Shown here: positions 1 to 11,615 of the stretch, in pieces
How positions within the stretch are numbered: position 1 is the first letter of the stretch
Layout of the letters: every line of letters starts with the position of its first letter
Source of the DNA: Halocaridina rubra
Taxonomy: Eukaryota > Arthropoda > Malacostraca > Decapoda > Atyidae
Length of the DNA: 17,500 bases
Reading direction: 5' to 3'
Assembly: GCA_037179515.1 (NCBI GenBank)
Contig: JAXCGZ010017023.1
Coordinates: 102,501 to 120,000, forward strand
Notes under the pieces: generated by a model
What the model saw: the letters and a program-made list of their open reading frames with translations, nothing else
What the model was told of the DNA's origin: nothing
Database searches by the model: none
Translations under genes and position numbers: made by a program

Positions 1-271
1 ATAAAAGACAATTTTGATACTATTGTTTGTATACTGCTTGTTCAATCCCTAGTCCTCAGTCAAATTAATTATTACACGGGCGTATGTTGAGCTACTAATA
101 AGACTTACTTAACTAGAATACAGAGTTTTATAAATTTTTCAGGAAGTAGCCATGTGAGGAATAAGCAAATACGACCACATTACACCGGTTCTCAAGAAAC
201 TTGGATGGCTGCGGGCAGAAAACAAGATCGCATATGCTATTTACATTTTTTTATTCAAAATTTTGAAGCAT

Positions 272-295
272 CACTATTATTATCATTATTATCAC

Positions 296-370
<75 letters not shown>

Positions 371-371
371 C
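272..371. repeat. (TTA)n microsatellite
   Basis: About 100 bp of ATT/TTA trinucleotide, with a few TCA interruptions at the left end and a pure right part. The poly-leucine open frame across it is a translation artefact. Confidence 0.97.
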
Positions 372-501
372 AAATGATCTCTTTTTCTGGTCGAGATTCA
401 AATCTACAAACTATGGTCTAGAGAAATACAAATTAGTGCACTACACCACGGACCAGAAAGGGAGATATCTGATAACATTTAAAATGTGTAATTGCATTAA
501 A

Positions 502-525
502 TTTATTATTATTATTATTATTGTA

Positions 526-598
<73 letters not shown>

Positions 599-599
599 A
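502..599. repeat. Compound (ATT)n(AGT)n microsatellite
   Basis: An ATT tract with one GTA interruption near 523 changes at about 567 into about eleven AGT units. The AGT block looks like a T-to-G variant of the ATT unit that then expanded. It has no coding meaning; poly-I and poly-S frames cross it on both strands. Confidence 0.96.
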
Positions 600-791
600 T
601 ATATATACGCATAACACAATTATCTGATTATTTGTTGCATATATTTCTGTGCACTGCAAGTGTATGTTTCACCTTTTATTTATTTCCTCAGCTACGTGTG
701 TACTTTTAAGTGCATTCTTAGTTTTTCAATAGAATAGCTATGGCAGAATGTAAATATTTTTTTTTTATTTGAATTTGGATATGGATTCTAC

Positions 792-859
792 GTCCTTCGC
801 AAGAGGGCAACCGTCCTAGCCCTTGGTAGAAAAGGGAGTCCGTGACGTAAAACCGGAAC
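792..859 (+). mobile_element. tRNA-derived SINE, 5'-truncated copy (3' part only)
   Basis: This stretch matches the 3' half of the full SINE at 1729-1926 almost base for base, from GTCCTTC through the block CCGTCCTAGCC to GTGACGTAAAACCGGAAC. The tRNA-like head with boxes A and B is missing, as expected from incomplete reverse transcription. No target duplication is obvious. It keeps the 28-29-bp internal segment that the copy at 13977 has lost. Confidence 0.8.
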
Positions 860-902
860 AAGTTCTTTATTAGGATTTGATGGCTTGTGAACCCCCCCTC
901 CA

Positions 903-1172
903 CAAATCGTAAAAAGTCTTAGTCTGTGTACTCCGCCCCCCCCCCCTCCCAAAATAAAAATCCCCGACACTCCGATTTTGTTTCATATTTTTGTCTACGT
1001 TTCAAATTGGGAATCTGGCCTGCTCTGATTCAAACCATAAATCGTCGGAGGTCATAAGTTGTGTACCCTTGCCAGAGGAGAAAAAAAAAAAATTCCACTG
1101 CACTCCAATATTGTTTTAACTTTTCATTTTTGTCTCAACTCGAGAGCTTGCTTTTTTATGTTTTTGTCCCAT
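903..1172. repeat. Two diverged 135-bp direct repeats (satellite-like dimer)
   Basis: The word AAATCGT recurs at 904 and 1039. After each copy the same order of motifs follows: a GTGTAC word, a homopolymer-rich patch, a CACTCC-AT-TTGTTT block, then TTTTTGTCT-C. The first unit carries an 11-C run at 936-946 and the second an A run near 1080-1092 at a similar place. The units are clearly diverged, so this is an old tandem duplication. No coding content is seen. Confidence 0.6.
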
Positions 1173-1283
1173 CTCCTGGCTCTCTTTTGTACCCCATTTC
1201 TCGGCCATTATGATAATAGAATGCAAATAGAGCCATTCCGCCACTCCATCTTCCTGAATCAACAGAAGCACCAACTGCACCAT

Positions 1284-1310
1284 GTATGTATGTATGTGTG
1301 TTTGTGTGTG
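1284..1310. repeat. Short (TATG)n/(TG)n tract
   Basis: A short ATGT repeat passes into GTGT and TTTGTGTG. It abuts the palindrome at 1312. Confidence 0.85.
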
Positions 1311-1311
1311 A

Positions 1312-1342
1312 TGCCACGTCATCAGTTACTGATGACGTGGCA
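1312..1342. repeat. Perfect 15-bp-arm palindrome with ACGT core
   Basis: The left arm TGCCACGTCATCAGT and its exact reverse complement flank a single base. Each arm contains TGACGTGGCA, which resembles ACGT-core bZIP sites (CRE and ATF6/XBP1-type). Function is not shown. It could be a chance or slippage-derived palindrome or the centre of a degraded foldback element. Confidence 0.7.
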
Positions 1343-1712
1343 GTACTTCACTTTTTGCTTGTATTTCATCAGTGTGGCACTCCATCAACTAGACTTCAAT
1401 GTTGCTTCCTTTAGCGAACCTAACGAAATCAGGTAGCTAATGAAATCAGAGCTTAGCAATCAAAGACTCAAAGAATATAAGACTGGTTATGCTAAATATA
1501 GTAACAATAACACACAAAACTATGAAAAAGTAATGGATATCCGTGAAGTACATACAAATCACGACATTTATTTTTTTGTGGCCCACCAATGACCACTTGA
1601 CTTTCTGAGAGGACCCTATCCCTCTCTATCTCAATAAAAGTCGCTTTATTTTTAGCATGTACATATCATAAATCGCTTGAAACACCATTATACAAACCAT
1701 TGAGATGCAACC
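1343..1712. other. No recognisable feature
   Basis: AT-rich sequence with no long open frame, RNA-like fold or clear repeat. A 14-bp near-duplication, ATTGAGATGCAACC followed by ACTGAGATGCAACT, spans its right end and runs into the SINE target site. Confidence 0.6.
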
Positions 1713-1728
1713 ACTGAGATGCAACTCT
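1713..1728. repeat. Left target-site duplication of SINE
   Basis: ACTGAGATGCAACTCT here and ACTGAGATGCAAGTCT at 1927-1942 differ at one base and bracket the SINE exactly. This is the sign of LINE-machinery insertion. Confidence 0.85.
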
Positions 1729-1738
1729 GTAGTCACCG

Positions 1739-1750
1739 TGGCTCAAACGG
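1739..1750 (+). promoter_or_regulatory. Pol III box A of SINE
   Basis: TGGCTCAAACGG fits the tRNA box A pattern TRGYNNANNNG and lies about 33 bp before box B. Confidence 0.7.
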
Positions 1751-1782
1751 TAGCGTCCGCGACTCTGAGGCGTCAGGTCGAG

Positions 1783-1793
1783 GGTTCGCGCCC
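1783..1793 (+). promoter_or_regulatory. Pol III box B of SINE
   Basis: GGTTCGCGCCC fits box B (GGTTCGANNCC) with one change, A to C. The identical sequence occurs in the second SINE at 14033-14043, so the change belongs to the family. Confidence 0.7.
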
Positions 1794-1926
1794 CGTCACG
1801 GTCTGGGGTTAGCAAGGGCATGCACTCAGGGTAACGATTACATCTGCCAAAACAAGTCCTTCTCAAGAAGGCAACCGTCCTAGCCATTGGTTGAAAAGGG
1901 AGTCCGTGACGTAAAACCGGAACGGA

Positions 1927-1942
1927 ACTGAGATGCAAGTCT
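1927..1942. repeat. Right target-site duplication of SINE
   Basis: Matches 1713-1728 at 15 of 16 bases. Confidence 0.85.
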
Positions 1943-1944
1943 CT

Positions 1945-2420
1945 TCCACGAAAGCTTTAAATCTTTTAAAAATATAAATATTCAATACACTGCCCAGTCT
2001 CCAACATGCTCACGCCTGACTTTCAACGCCTATTTAAAGCTTATTTTCATCTCTCTTGAAAAATATTTTTTTCAAGTTTCTGAAAGATTCAACACTTCAG
2101 ATACCAGCATCGATTCTTCTAACAGCCAAGAAGCCTTCTAAGGAAGAGATAAGCTTTTCCCAAATCTCTTACAGGATTCTTAAAATCGCATTGGGCACTT
2201 AAACATTTTGCTACCACTCTTCAAGCAGCCGATGATATTTCTTGCAATAATATTTGAGCAAGATTGCATAAGCTACTAACCTTCAAGCAATCTCCTTTAA
2301 ACTAGTAAGCATTTCTCATGAAGCTTAGGACCCATTCCCAAACAGCTCTCATGTTTCCACGAGAGTACTCCCAATCTCCATTTCATTAGCAACCACTTTT
2401 CCTGAAGAACCAAAGTTTTT
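1945..2420. repeat. Degenerate tandem array I, left segment
   Basis: The texture is loosely periodic, built of CTTCAAG, TTTCCCAAATCT, CAAACAGCTC and AAAAATATTTTTTTCAAG words. It resembles the longer block at 3255-5030. Units are too diverged to align base for base by eye. The poor open frames rule out coding. Confidence 0.5.
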
Positions 2421-3254
2421 TCCCTTTATATTCATATTTAGTCTTGCAACTTTATTTGTTTTCTTTATAGCAATCCTGCAAACAATATGTCAATGGCAGA
2501 CTCCATATGGTCAATATTGTGAGGCTTATAAAATGCCAAACTGTAAAATATGAAATTAGATAAATTCTAATGATTACCCTACAATAATATTCAAACACCA
2601 TAATAAGGATATTTTCTAAACTTATGAAGCTGTACACCTCTTTATGAGACTGCAGCTAGGCCAGATACACTTTGCTGATTGGCTTGCCCCTTTGGCTTTC
2701 AAACCGTAAGGCCATGGAGACTGGAGCTACCTTCATTACAAGGCAGTAGATCACCAACATACTGGGCATAAGTAAACATTACGTTACTGACAATTGGAAG
2801 AAATAATTTGACATGTCCAAACGGCCTTTGGCTCAAGTGCATCAGATAAACTCTCCCAAGAAATCAACACCATCATTCCAAAGTCTGATGAAAGACTCGG
2901 GGATATTTTGTTTTCTACTAACTGAATGACCAAGAAATTCACTGGACCTCAACCCCACCGAACACACTAGAGTACAGCTTTACGAAAAAGGGGAGCCTAT
3001 GATGATCCAAGAACGTGACGTTGACAGGTCGTCAAAAGACAAGCTTATGAGACACCTGCAAAGCAAAGATCACATTATTGCTTAGATCACACCCCTCAAG
3101 ATTGCAGTCTTAGCGAGACGAGCAAGACTTCAGCACAAAATATGGAAAGCAATAGATTCTCTGTTGCTTAAGTAACACTTTAATGTAATAAATAGTTCTG
3201 TGCTATTGTCTATTGTTTTTATACCCCCTAACAAAAAGTTATTAATCACCTTGT
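2421..3254. other. Non-repetitive DNA interrupting array I; possible transposon remnant
   Basis: About 830 bp without the array words, sitting between two array-like segments. A plus-strand frame at 2942-3085 begins with residues LDLNPTEH, which resembles the DLNPIEH block near the third catalytic acidic residue of Tc1/mariner-type DDE transposases. The rest of the frame shows little else of that family, and stops flank it. No terminal inverted repeats were found. A decayed transposon is only one reading; chance is the other. Confidence 0.3.
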
Positions 3255-5030
3255 ATACTAAGTTCTATCTACGTGACATCGAAAATCTCCAAAAAAATAT
3301 TCAGATTGTCTTCCAAAAGCTCGCATGTCGCTTTCAAAACGTGATGCCATCTCTATCATTACGGCTTCACATACACCCATAACTTAAGACCCTCTACTGG
3401 ACAGAATGCTCCTAATTCATTCTTAATAAATATTTCACCTCAGAGTTCTAAACTCACTTACTGCACCCAAATCTTTCGATAATATTTCTAAACTCTCTTA
3501 GAAATCGCTTTCAAATCTTTCCCAAGAAGTTTTAAACTCGTTTACAAACTGCCTCCAAATCTTTCTCAAGTACTGAAACTATATTTCAAAGTCTTAACAT
3601 ACTCAAAAATATTTCATATTTTATTAAAAAAAAAATCATCCATCTTATCTTCCAGGGACCTGCAAACCTTCTTCAAAATTATTTCCAATTGTACAACAAG
3701 GACCCAAATATATTTCACAGTGCTTCAAATCTTCAAACACTTTTCAACTTACATTGAGAGAGGAATCCAACTCCTAAACAGGTGTCAATCATCTTCCTGC
3801 TATATACTCCAACAAACCTTCAAAGAGCTTAAAACTGTCTTCAGAAATCTTTCCAAATATCTTTGTATTATATTATCTAAAAAATTTCCTAGCCATCTTC
3901 AACAGAGAGTCATACAGCTTGTCTCCTCAAAGTATCTAAATTTCAGCGACAACCTCTTTTCAAAGAGTTTTAGGTAACGTCGAAATCTAATTTAAAAAGC
4001 CTCCAATTAAAAAAAAGAAAAGCTTCAACCATCTGCTAACATACAAACAGCTTCCCCCATTTTGAAAGCATGAACGCTAAATCTCCATATGTGTTTGAAA
4101 AGAGTTCCATACCATTCTTTCGAGTAGCCTCAAATTCTCATTTAGAAAGCATCCAAACTCCTAAAAGTAAATTCGCCAGTTCTCCAAGAAAATTGAAACT
4201 CATTTCCAAACAACTTCTAAAATTCATACAGCTCCAATTATATTATAAATGAGATCATTCTAACTAACAAAAGTGGTTTAAGCAAATCTCGAAGAGCTTC
4301 ATTTTTTTTAGAGATTTCTTCTATATATTTCAAGCTCATGAAACCAAGTTCCACTTATCATCAAATGAGGTTAAAAACCTCTTCCAAACAGCTTACAAAT
4401 TTCTTATCTTTATATAAGAATACTGAAAAATATTCCAACCATCTTCCCGGAGGTGCAAATACTTTCCATAGAGTAATTCTTAGGGGTAATTCAAGTTACT
4501 ACTCAATATTCTTACTAACTTTTAAAGAGATTCAAGCACTCAAGTAAATTCCAAAGTCCATTTAGAATGCATTCTAATTCAAAGAAAAGTTCCAAACATT
4601 TCCATAATCTAAAAACCATGCCAATAGCTTCCAATATTCTCCTACGTATTTCAGGCTTCTACAAAAATATTTTAGCTATCTTCGAAGGATTTTCTAAACC
4701 TCTTCAGGAACCTTCAAGTTCTACAAAAACGTTTGTTCTTTCCAAGGACTTTTGGAATTTTCTCATTATATGAGTCAACAGAAATGTTCTAACTATCCTC
4801 CACATCTTTTCTGAGTACTTCAAGTTTCTATATATACATTCAAGCTATCTTCAAGTATCTTTTCAGTACTACAAGGTTACACAGGTCAACTAGCTTGTAA
4901 ATTTCTTGTAAGTACTCGTCTCTAACAGCAAGGTTCCAACTACCCTAAAAAGAGCTTCAAAGACTCTTGTGAACATCTTCCAAAATCTCTTTTTCCAGAA
5001 TATTTTTTTTTTATCTGGAATAACTTTTTT
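3255..5030. repeat. Degenerate tandem array I, main segment
   Basis: A loose core close to AAAAATATTCCARCYATCTT recurs with variations near 3285, 3628, 3872, 4010, 4425, 4664, 4780 and 4832. It is separated by CTTCAAG, TTCCAAAC and ACTTCAAG words. The apparent period is a few tens of bases, not measured. Short open frames of 60-85 codons arise from low stop density and have no family match. Confidence 0.6.
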
Positions 5031-5229
5031 TTCCATTAGCTCTGTATCTCACGTCTTACCACCTTAATCAGGTTGATACCTGACCACCATCCTGGCAACA
5101 CATAATTTAATAATGTCGGGACTGCCTCGTCGTCTATCGTTCCTTTTAATTATTAAGAGGAATCTCAGCTCTGGCCGCTAGGGTTGGAAATCAGTTAAAT
5201 GAAGAGACAGTAGAGTAAGTAAATAGACA
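5031..5229. other. Unclassified spacer
   Basis: Mixed-composition sequence after array I. No open frame, tRNA-like box or repeat was recognised. Confidence 0.5.
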
Positions 5230-5340
5230 AATGAGCAGCTAGATGGATCGATAGATCGCTATATCGCTAGATCTATCTATCTATCGACCGATAGATAGAT
5301 AGATAGATAGATAGATAAATATATAGATAGATAAGTTCAT
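5230..5340. repeat. (GATA)n/(TCTA)n tract with palindromic centre
   Basis: GATA-type units run in both orientations. At 5271-5304 sixteen bases of TCTA repeat face their exact complement across two bases, so the tract can extrude as a hairpin. GATA continues to about 5316 and then becomes irregular. Confidence 0.9.
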
Positions 5341-6009
5341 ACTTGGATATATTTATACAATACATATACATGCACAAATATTCATATGTACATAGAAATA
5401 TATCTAGACATAGGGCACACACAGATATTAATAGATATACATACAGATAAAAATACACAATCAAATAGACAAACAGGTTGAGAAATACGTGGATATGTAC
5501 AATGCAACAGTTACATACGTACAATACAATAGCTGAAGTTCTTTTGGACTTAAATAGGATTGTCAAGGATAGTTTGATGTTAAGTCTTCTTTCAGTCACG
5601 GTTCTTTTTCTAGGTCTACATCAACATCGAATATTCCTGGATATTCGTTACATGTCTTTATTAGCTCTTCACATCGGACAAGTCACAACGCCCCCAATAT
5701 CTGCATATTTGATGAGGGCATTGCTCCCACTTTTATGTCACAATAAAAATACAGCAAATATATACACATTACTAAATAAATTAATAGTAAATGGCTTTAT
5801 GTATTCGTATGCACCATTTCTTTTTTTTGGCGTTCTTTATGTAATCGCTAAGAGTCATAATTTGTCATAAGCTATGTATGTGTGTGTTTTTTTTTTTTTT
5901 ATGACGTAGCGAGTCTATAGAGGGACTGTTTTAAGCTATGCATTCATTTATCGGCGCTTTAACGTGTGAGATAAATTTATATTTTAGGCACTTCAACACG
6001 CTTGTGACA
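5341..6009. other. AT-rich DNA without a recognised gene
   Basis: An open frame of 130 codons at 5478-5870 (plus) has no recognisable motif, domain or good start context, and nothing like it appears nearby. I do not call it a gene. A poly-T run lies at about 5886-5900. Confidence 0.6.
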
Positions 6010-7435
<1,426 letters not shown>

Positions 7436-7439
7436 TCCT

Positions 7440-9020
7440 CCAATTCTTTTCGCGCCATTCCAGTCACGTCTGCAGCAGAGCCCAACAGGGCCTACTCTTC
7501 CTCCTTCCTCTTTTTCCGCCTTCCTCCTCCTTCTTCTCCTCCTCCAGAGCTTCCTCGTCATAAGCCTCGTCTTTATCTCCTACTTTTGTCCTTCTTGCAC
7601 AAAACTACTAAGCCCTTGTTTTTTCCTATGATATTTTGAATTTTAAATATGACTCTTTTTTTCTTTCCTTCCTTCTCCTTCTGCTCCTCTTCCTGCGCCT
7701 CTTCTTAAAAAAAATAACATGCGTTTATTTTTCTTCCTATGATGTTATAAGTTAGTCTATGACTTTGCAGAGTCTTGTTACTTTTTCTCGCCTCATCCTC
7801 CTGCGTCTCTTCCTTGTTTCCTGTTCTCTTCCTTCTTTCACATAAAATATCTCATATTCTTTTTTGAATTTCTTCCATCCATTGCTTCAATTTTATGTAT
7901 GTCTATGTGGTGTCTTCTTCCATCTCCTCTTCCTGAAACTCCTATTTAGCTACACGCAGTATTATTTGCGAATACCTTATTATAATATTAAATAAGGAAA
8001 TTAATTTTTTTGCATATGTTGTGGTTCTTTTTACTGAGATTGTATTGAAGACCTTTTATGCAAATCAGGGAGTGCCTGTGGGCACATGCCCTCGTCTAAT
8101 GCTTCACATCCAAATGTAAAATATTCTTCCTTCTTTCTTTTACGTCACGCATAGTGATCTACTTTTCATTCCTAATAGATATATGAATATTTCAACATGA
8201 CTAGGCGTCGTGTTTCCTTTTCCTCCTCCCCCCTCTGCACCTCTTCCTTATGTCCTTCCTATATTCATCTTTCTTTCACATTGATTTTCTTCATATAATG
8301 GTTTGAATTTTTAAGATGACGCTCCATCTTTTTTTTTTTTTTTTTACAACTTCACCCATCTGCACCTTCATTCACGTAGCAGTTACCGAGTCTTTTCTTT
8401 TTTCCCTAAAACAATTATAATTTTCATTATAGATTTGCCTAGTTGTTTTCCTATTCTTTTTCCTTCTTTTCTAGCGCCTATTTCTCGCCTTCAATATTCT
8501 TTTATTCCCACAATAATTACTGGGTATTAATATCTTCAGTGAACTTGCACTACCGTTCCTACTCTTCTTCTTTTCCACCTCCTCCTGCACCTTGTCCTTA
8601 ACTCCTGTTTATTTCATCCTTTAGATAATTATGATATGCAGTTTCGCATTTATTTCTTCTAAGGTGTTCATTTTCAAACTAATTTGACCCTTCCTCCAGC
8701 TCCTCCTCCTCCTCCTCCTCCCCTCTAGCACTTCTTCGTTACTTTCTATATTTCATCATTTTTTTCACATAAAATTTACTTAGAATTTTCCTATCTTCCT
8801 TCAGGTATTTAAATCTTCCACATGAACTTAGATATTTCTCCTCCTCCTTCTCCTCTTCCTCCTCCTTCTCCTCCTTCTCCTCATCCTTACTTACTAGTGT
8901 TTTGTTTTTCTTTTTGAAAATTTTTGGCATGGCTACCTTTTCCTTGTTTCCTGTGTTCTTTCTTCTTTTAAAAAATAATTACTTAGATTTTTTTTCTCTT
9001 TTAATATGTTATATATTCAT
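7440..9020. repeat. Degenerate tandem array III (pyrimidine-rich)
   Basis: A block of CTCCTCCTCCTGCACCTCTT type is followed by TCCTTGTTTCCTG, then TTCTTTCACATAAAAT, then an AT-rich patch with TTTGAATTTT. It recurs near 7541, 7676, 7795, 8222, 8570, 8690, 8838 and 8930. The strongest pairs are 7807-7850, 8231-8280, 8728-8777 and 8938-8990. Spacing is roughly 110-150 bp in the right half and wider on the left. The minus strand is purine-rich, giving poly-E/K frames at 8739-8930 that are artefacts. Confidence 0.7.
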
Positions 9021-9491
9021 GTTGCAAGTTTTTTCCAATTATCAAGGGCGTAAAGAAAGCAACTTAAGAGCGTAATTCATATTGAGAAAAAAAAACAGCC
9101 AATAATATAAAGTCAGTACCAGAGTATTAATTAGACAAAAAGTTATCAGCAGCAAACTATATTAACAAAAACTAGCAAAAACATAAAAAAAATAATCTGC
9201 AATAAAAGAATTAGACAATTAAAGAAATATTTCAGTAAGAAAAAATATTAACAATGACAATCAAACACTGACAACGAAATTACAAAGAACAATAGACAGC
9301 GTGCTTCATGGAACATATTAAAAATACTCTTGCTCCATCTACGCCCTCTATTCCCAGGGTGCCCTCCCGAATGCCCTTCTCTGAGGTATCTCTTGTTACC
9401 CACCCAGTTCAGATCAATAGCTATGGGGCCAAGCATCATTCCCCTCCCCTCCTAAGAAAAGGGAGCTACCAAATAATTCCTCAATTGTGTG
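9021..9491. other. Non-repetitive segment before the microsatellite cluster
   Basis: An A-rich half (9050-9290) is followed by a more balanced half (9300-9480). The latter carries overlapping open frames on both strands (152 codons plus, 63 minus), but the plus frame owes its length to the GA and TA tracts. No domain is recognised. Confidence 0.5.
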
Positions 9492-9499
9492 GGAGAGAG

Positions 9500-9572
<73 letters not shown>

Positions 9573-9573
9573 G
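9492..9573. repeat. (GA)n tract
   Basis: About 80 bp of GA with three GG interruptions, followed by TCCATCGCCACATATATAC, which is echoed after the GA tract ending at 9886. Confidence 0.97.
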
Positions 9574-9610
9574 TCCATCGCCACATATATACACAATTAC
9601 TAGTCTATCG

Positions 9611-9752
<142 letters not shown>

Positions 9753-9758
<6 letters not shown>

Positions 9759-9824
9759 ATTACTAGTACATGCATTTACACAACCATTTGTTAATATATA
9801 CAGACAAACATACCCAATGAAAAA

Positions 9825-9826
<2 letters not shown>
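9753..9826 (+). repeat. Direct repeat copy 1 (74 bp)
   Basis: Aligns without gaps to 9903-9976 at an exact 150-bp offset. Only a handful of substitutions occur, among them CATGCATTTACAC versus CATACATTTAAAC. Ends in CAATGAAAAAGCAG, then (AG)n. Confidence 0.92.

Positions 9827-9886
<60 letters not shown>
9827..9886. repeat. (AG)n tract
   Basis: 60 bp of pure AG between direct repeat copy 1 and the TCTATAGCCAGATATATAC lead of copy 2. Confidence 0.98.
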
Positions 9887-9888
<2 letters not shown>

Positions 9889-9902
9889 TATAGCCAGATA
9901 TA

Positions 9903-9976
9903 TACACAGTTACTAGTACATACATTTAAACAGTCATTTGTTAATATATACAGACAAACATACCCAATGAAAAATC
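9903..9976 (+). repeat. Direct repeat copy 2 (74 bp)
   Basis: The partner of 9753-9826. It is followed by (AT)n instead of (AG)n, so different microsatellites grew at the same place in two copies of one unit. Confidence 0.92.
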
Positions 9977-9978
9977 AA

Positions 9979-10167
<189 letters not shown>

Positions 10168-10241
10168 AATCGAGTAATATTCCAATATCTATTATTTTGA
10201 GCTGCATCCCTGAAACGTGATACGCATACCTGACCACCAAA

Positions 10242-10405
<164 letters not shown>

Positions 10406-10879
10406 AGAATCTTACTTTAGATGCCTTGTCGTTAGGTCTTGATACTTTGTTTCTGTTCAGCTACAGTTTTAAGCTGTTTTACTAGTCTGAAAAATAGTAT
10501 TATAATGAATTTCTCAAGACTCCCGTACCTTGGCAAAAGTCAATGGGCAATAATAAAAGGATATCCCTCAAAACCTCAATAGGCGAAGTGAGTATATCAT
10601 AAGATGCGTGGGGTTAGCTATAGAACAGTATCTTCATGCACTGAAGTATTCAGCAAGACAGGAAAATTGTCTACATTCCGGCTGCCCTATGAAACATGTG
10701 ATATAAAAGAAATACGAATAAATATATTTCAGAAGACTGAATTTCGGTTTATTGTTGTAGTTATTGCAAGATTATAAACTCTTTCCTTTTTACAATCATG
10801 TTCTTTCAGTAAAGAATAACAGAAAAGATATTAAAAAGAGGTACAGTAAAGTATAATGATGCGATAGAATAGCAAAGGA
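10406..10879. other. Non-repetitive AT-rich DNA
   Basis: No open frame over 60 codons, no repeat and no RNA-like signal recognised. Confidence 0.55.
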
Positions 10880-11560
10880 GCGGGAAAAAAACTTTTCAAA
10901 CTCCTCCTTGAAGAACAAACGATAAATCAATAACAAGAGGACAAAATATAACAAAATACAGTGCTAGAAAACACCTTGCACAGACAGTTAAATGTACACA
11001 ACACCATGTATAGTTAGATAACTCTGGAGAACAAGACGTTGAGTACGATAACAATAGAAAACACCTTTGCCAAGATAACTAACTAGATCAAGACACCTTT
11101 GCGGAGTTAGATTGCTTTAGAAGTAACCTTTTCAAACTTGAAGAATTCTGCAACACACCTCGTAGAATGAGTTAACTCTAAAAACACTTTGTAGCTTAAG
11201 ATAAATCTTGATAACACCTTCTCAATTAGAGCTACAAAACATCTTGCACAGTTACATAATTATACAAAATACTTTGTAGGATTAAATCATTCAAGAACGT
11301 ACATTTTACAGAATGTATAACTCTAGAAAATACCTAATCGAGTTAAATAACTCTAGACCGCACCTTCTGGTATAGAAAACACCTTTTGACTTAGAAAAAA
11401 ATAGAAATAACCTCGAAGTGTTAAAAAAAAAAACTCGAAATATCACCTTGATAAATTACTTGGCACTCGAAATAGCAGGTGTTAGATAACTCTATAAAAG
11501 ACCGTACAAATATAGATAACCTCTACAATAGCTATGTATAAATAGACCAATATACAAAAG
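10880..11560. repeat. Degenerate tandem array IV (CTAGAAAACACCTT unit)
   Basis: The unit AACTCTAGAAAACACCTT plus GCACAGTTAGATAA recurs with changes at 10965, 11054, 11174, 11319, 11349 and 11372, with weaker copies between. Spacing near 30-35 bp is common. The block is A-rich on the plus strand. It differs in sequence from arrays I-III. Confidence 0.75.
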
Positions 11561-11615
11561 AAAAATGAGAGACAAACATGAATCAACATTTTAAGACAGA
11601 ATGTTACGAGCAAAT

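Larger units (their letters stand above)
1729..1926 (+). mobile_element. Full-length tRNA-derived SINE
   Basis: The roughly 75-bp head is tRNA-like. An internal box A, TGGCTCAAACGG, lies at 1739-1750, and a box B, GGTTCGCGCCC, lies at 1783-1793, so RNA polymerase III would read the plus strand. The middle holds GACTCTGAGG, recalling a Gln-CTG anticodon arm, but the parent tRNA is uncertain. A tRNA-unrelated body follows, ending in GTGACGTAAAACCGGAAC, with no poly-A tail. The body end is shared with copies at 792 and 13977. Such 3' ends are usually borrowed from a partner LINE, which is not seen here. A 16-bp target duplication flanks the copy. It is not a functional tRNA gene, because the anticodon stem and acceptor do not pair properly. 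Confidence 0.9.

Noticed and set aside
154..627. 157-codon open frame with leucine, isoleucine and serine runs
   Set aside because: It is the translation of TTA, ATT and AGT microsatellites; nothing outside them resembles a protein.
1731..1801. Functional tRNA gene
   Set aside because: Boxes A and B fit, but the acceptor and anticodon stems do not pair well, and the body continues into a shared SINE tail with target duplications outside it.
5478..5870. 130-codon open frame in AT-rich DNA
   Set aside because: No recognised domain or relatives nearby, and its length is plausible by chance in this much sequence; a few leucine-rich stretches are not enough for a call.
8739..8930. Acidic K/E-rich minus-strand peptide
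   Set aside because: Arises from the CTCCTT tracts of array III; no start context or relatives.
7440..9020. CRISPR-like array
   Set aside because: Repeats are diverged, with no constant repeat and unique spacer pattern, and the host is a eukaryote.
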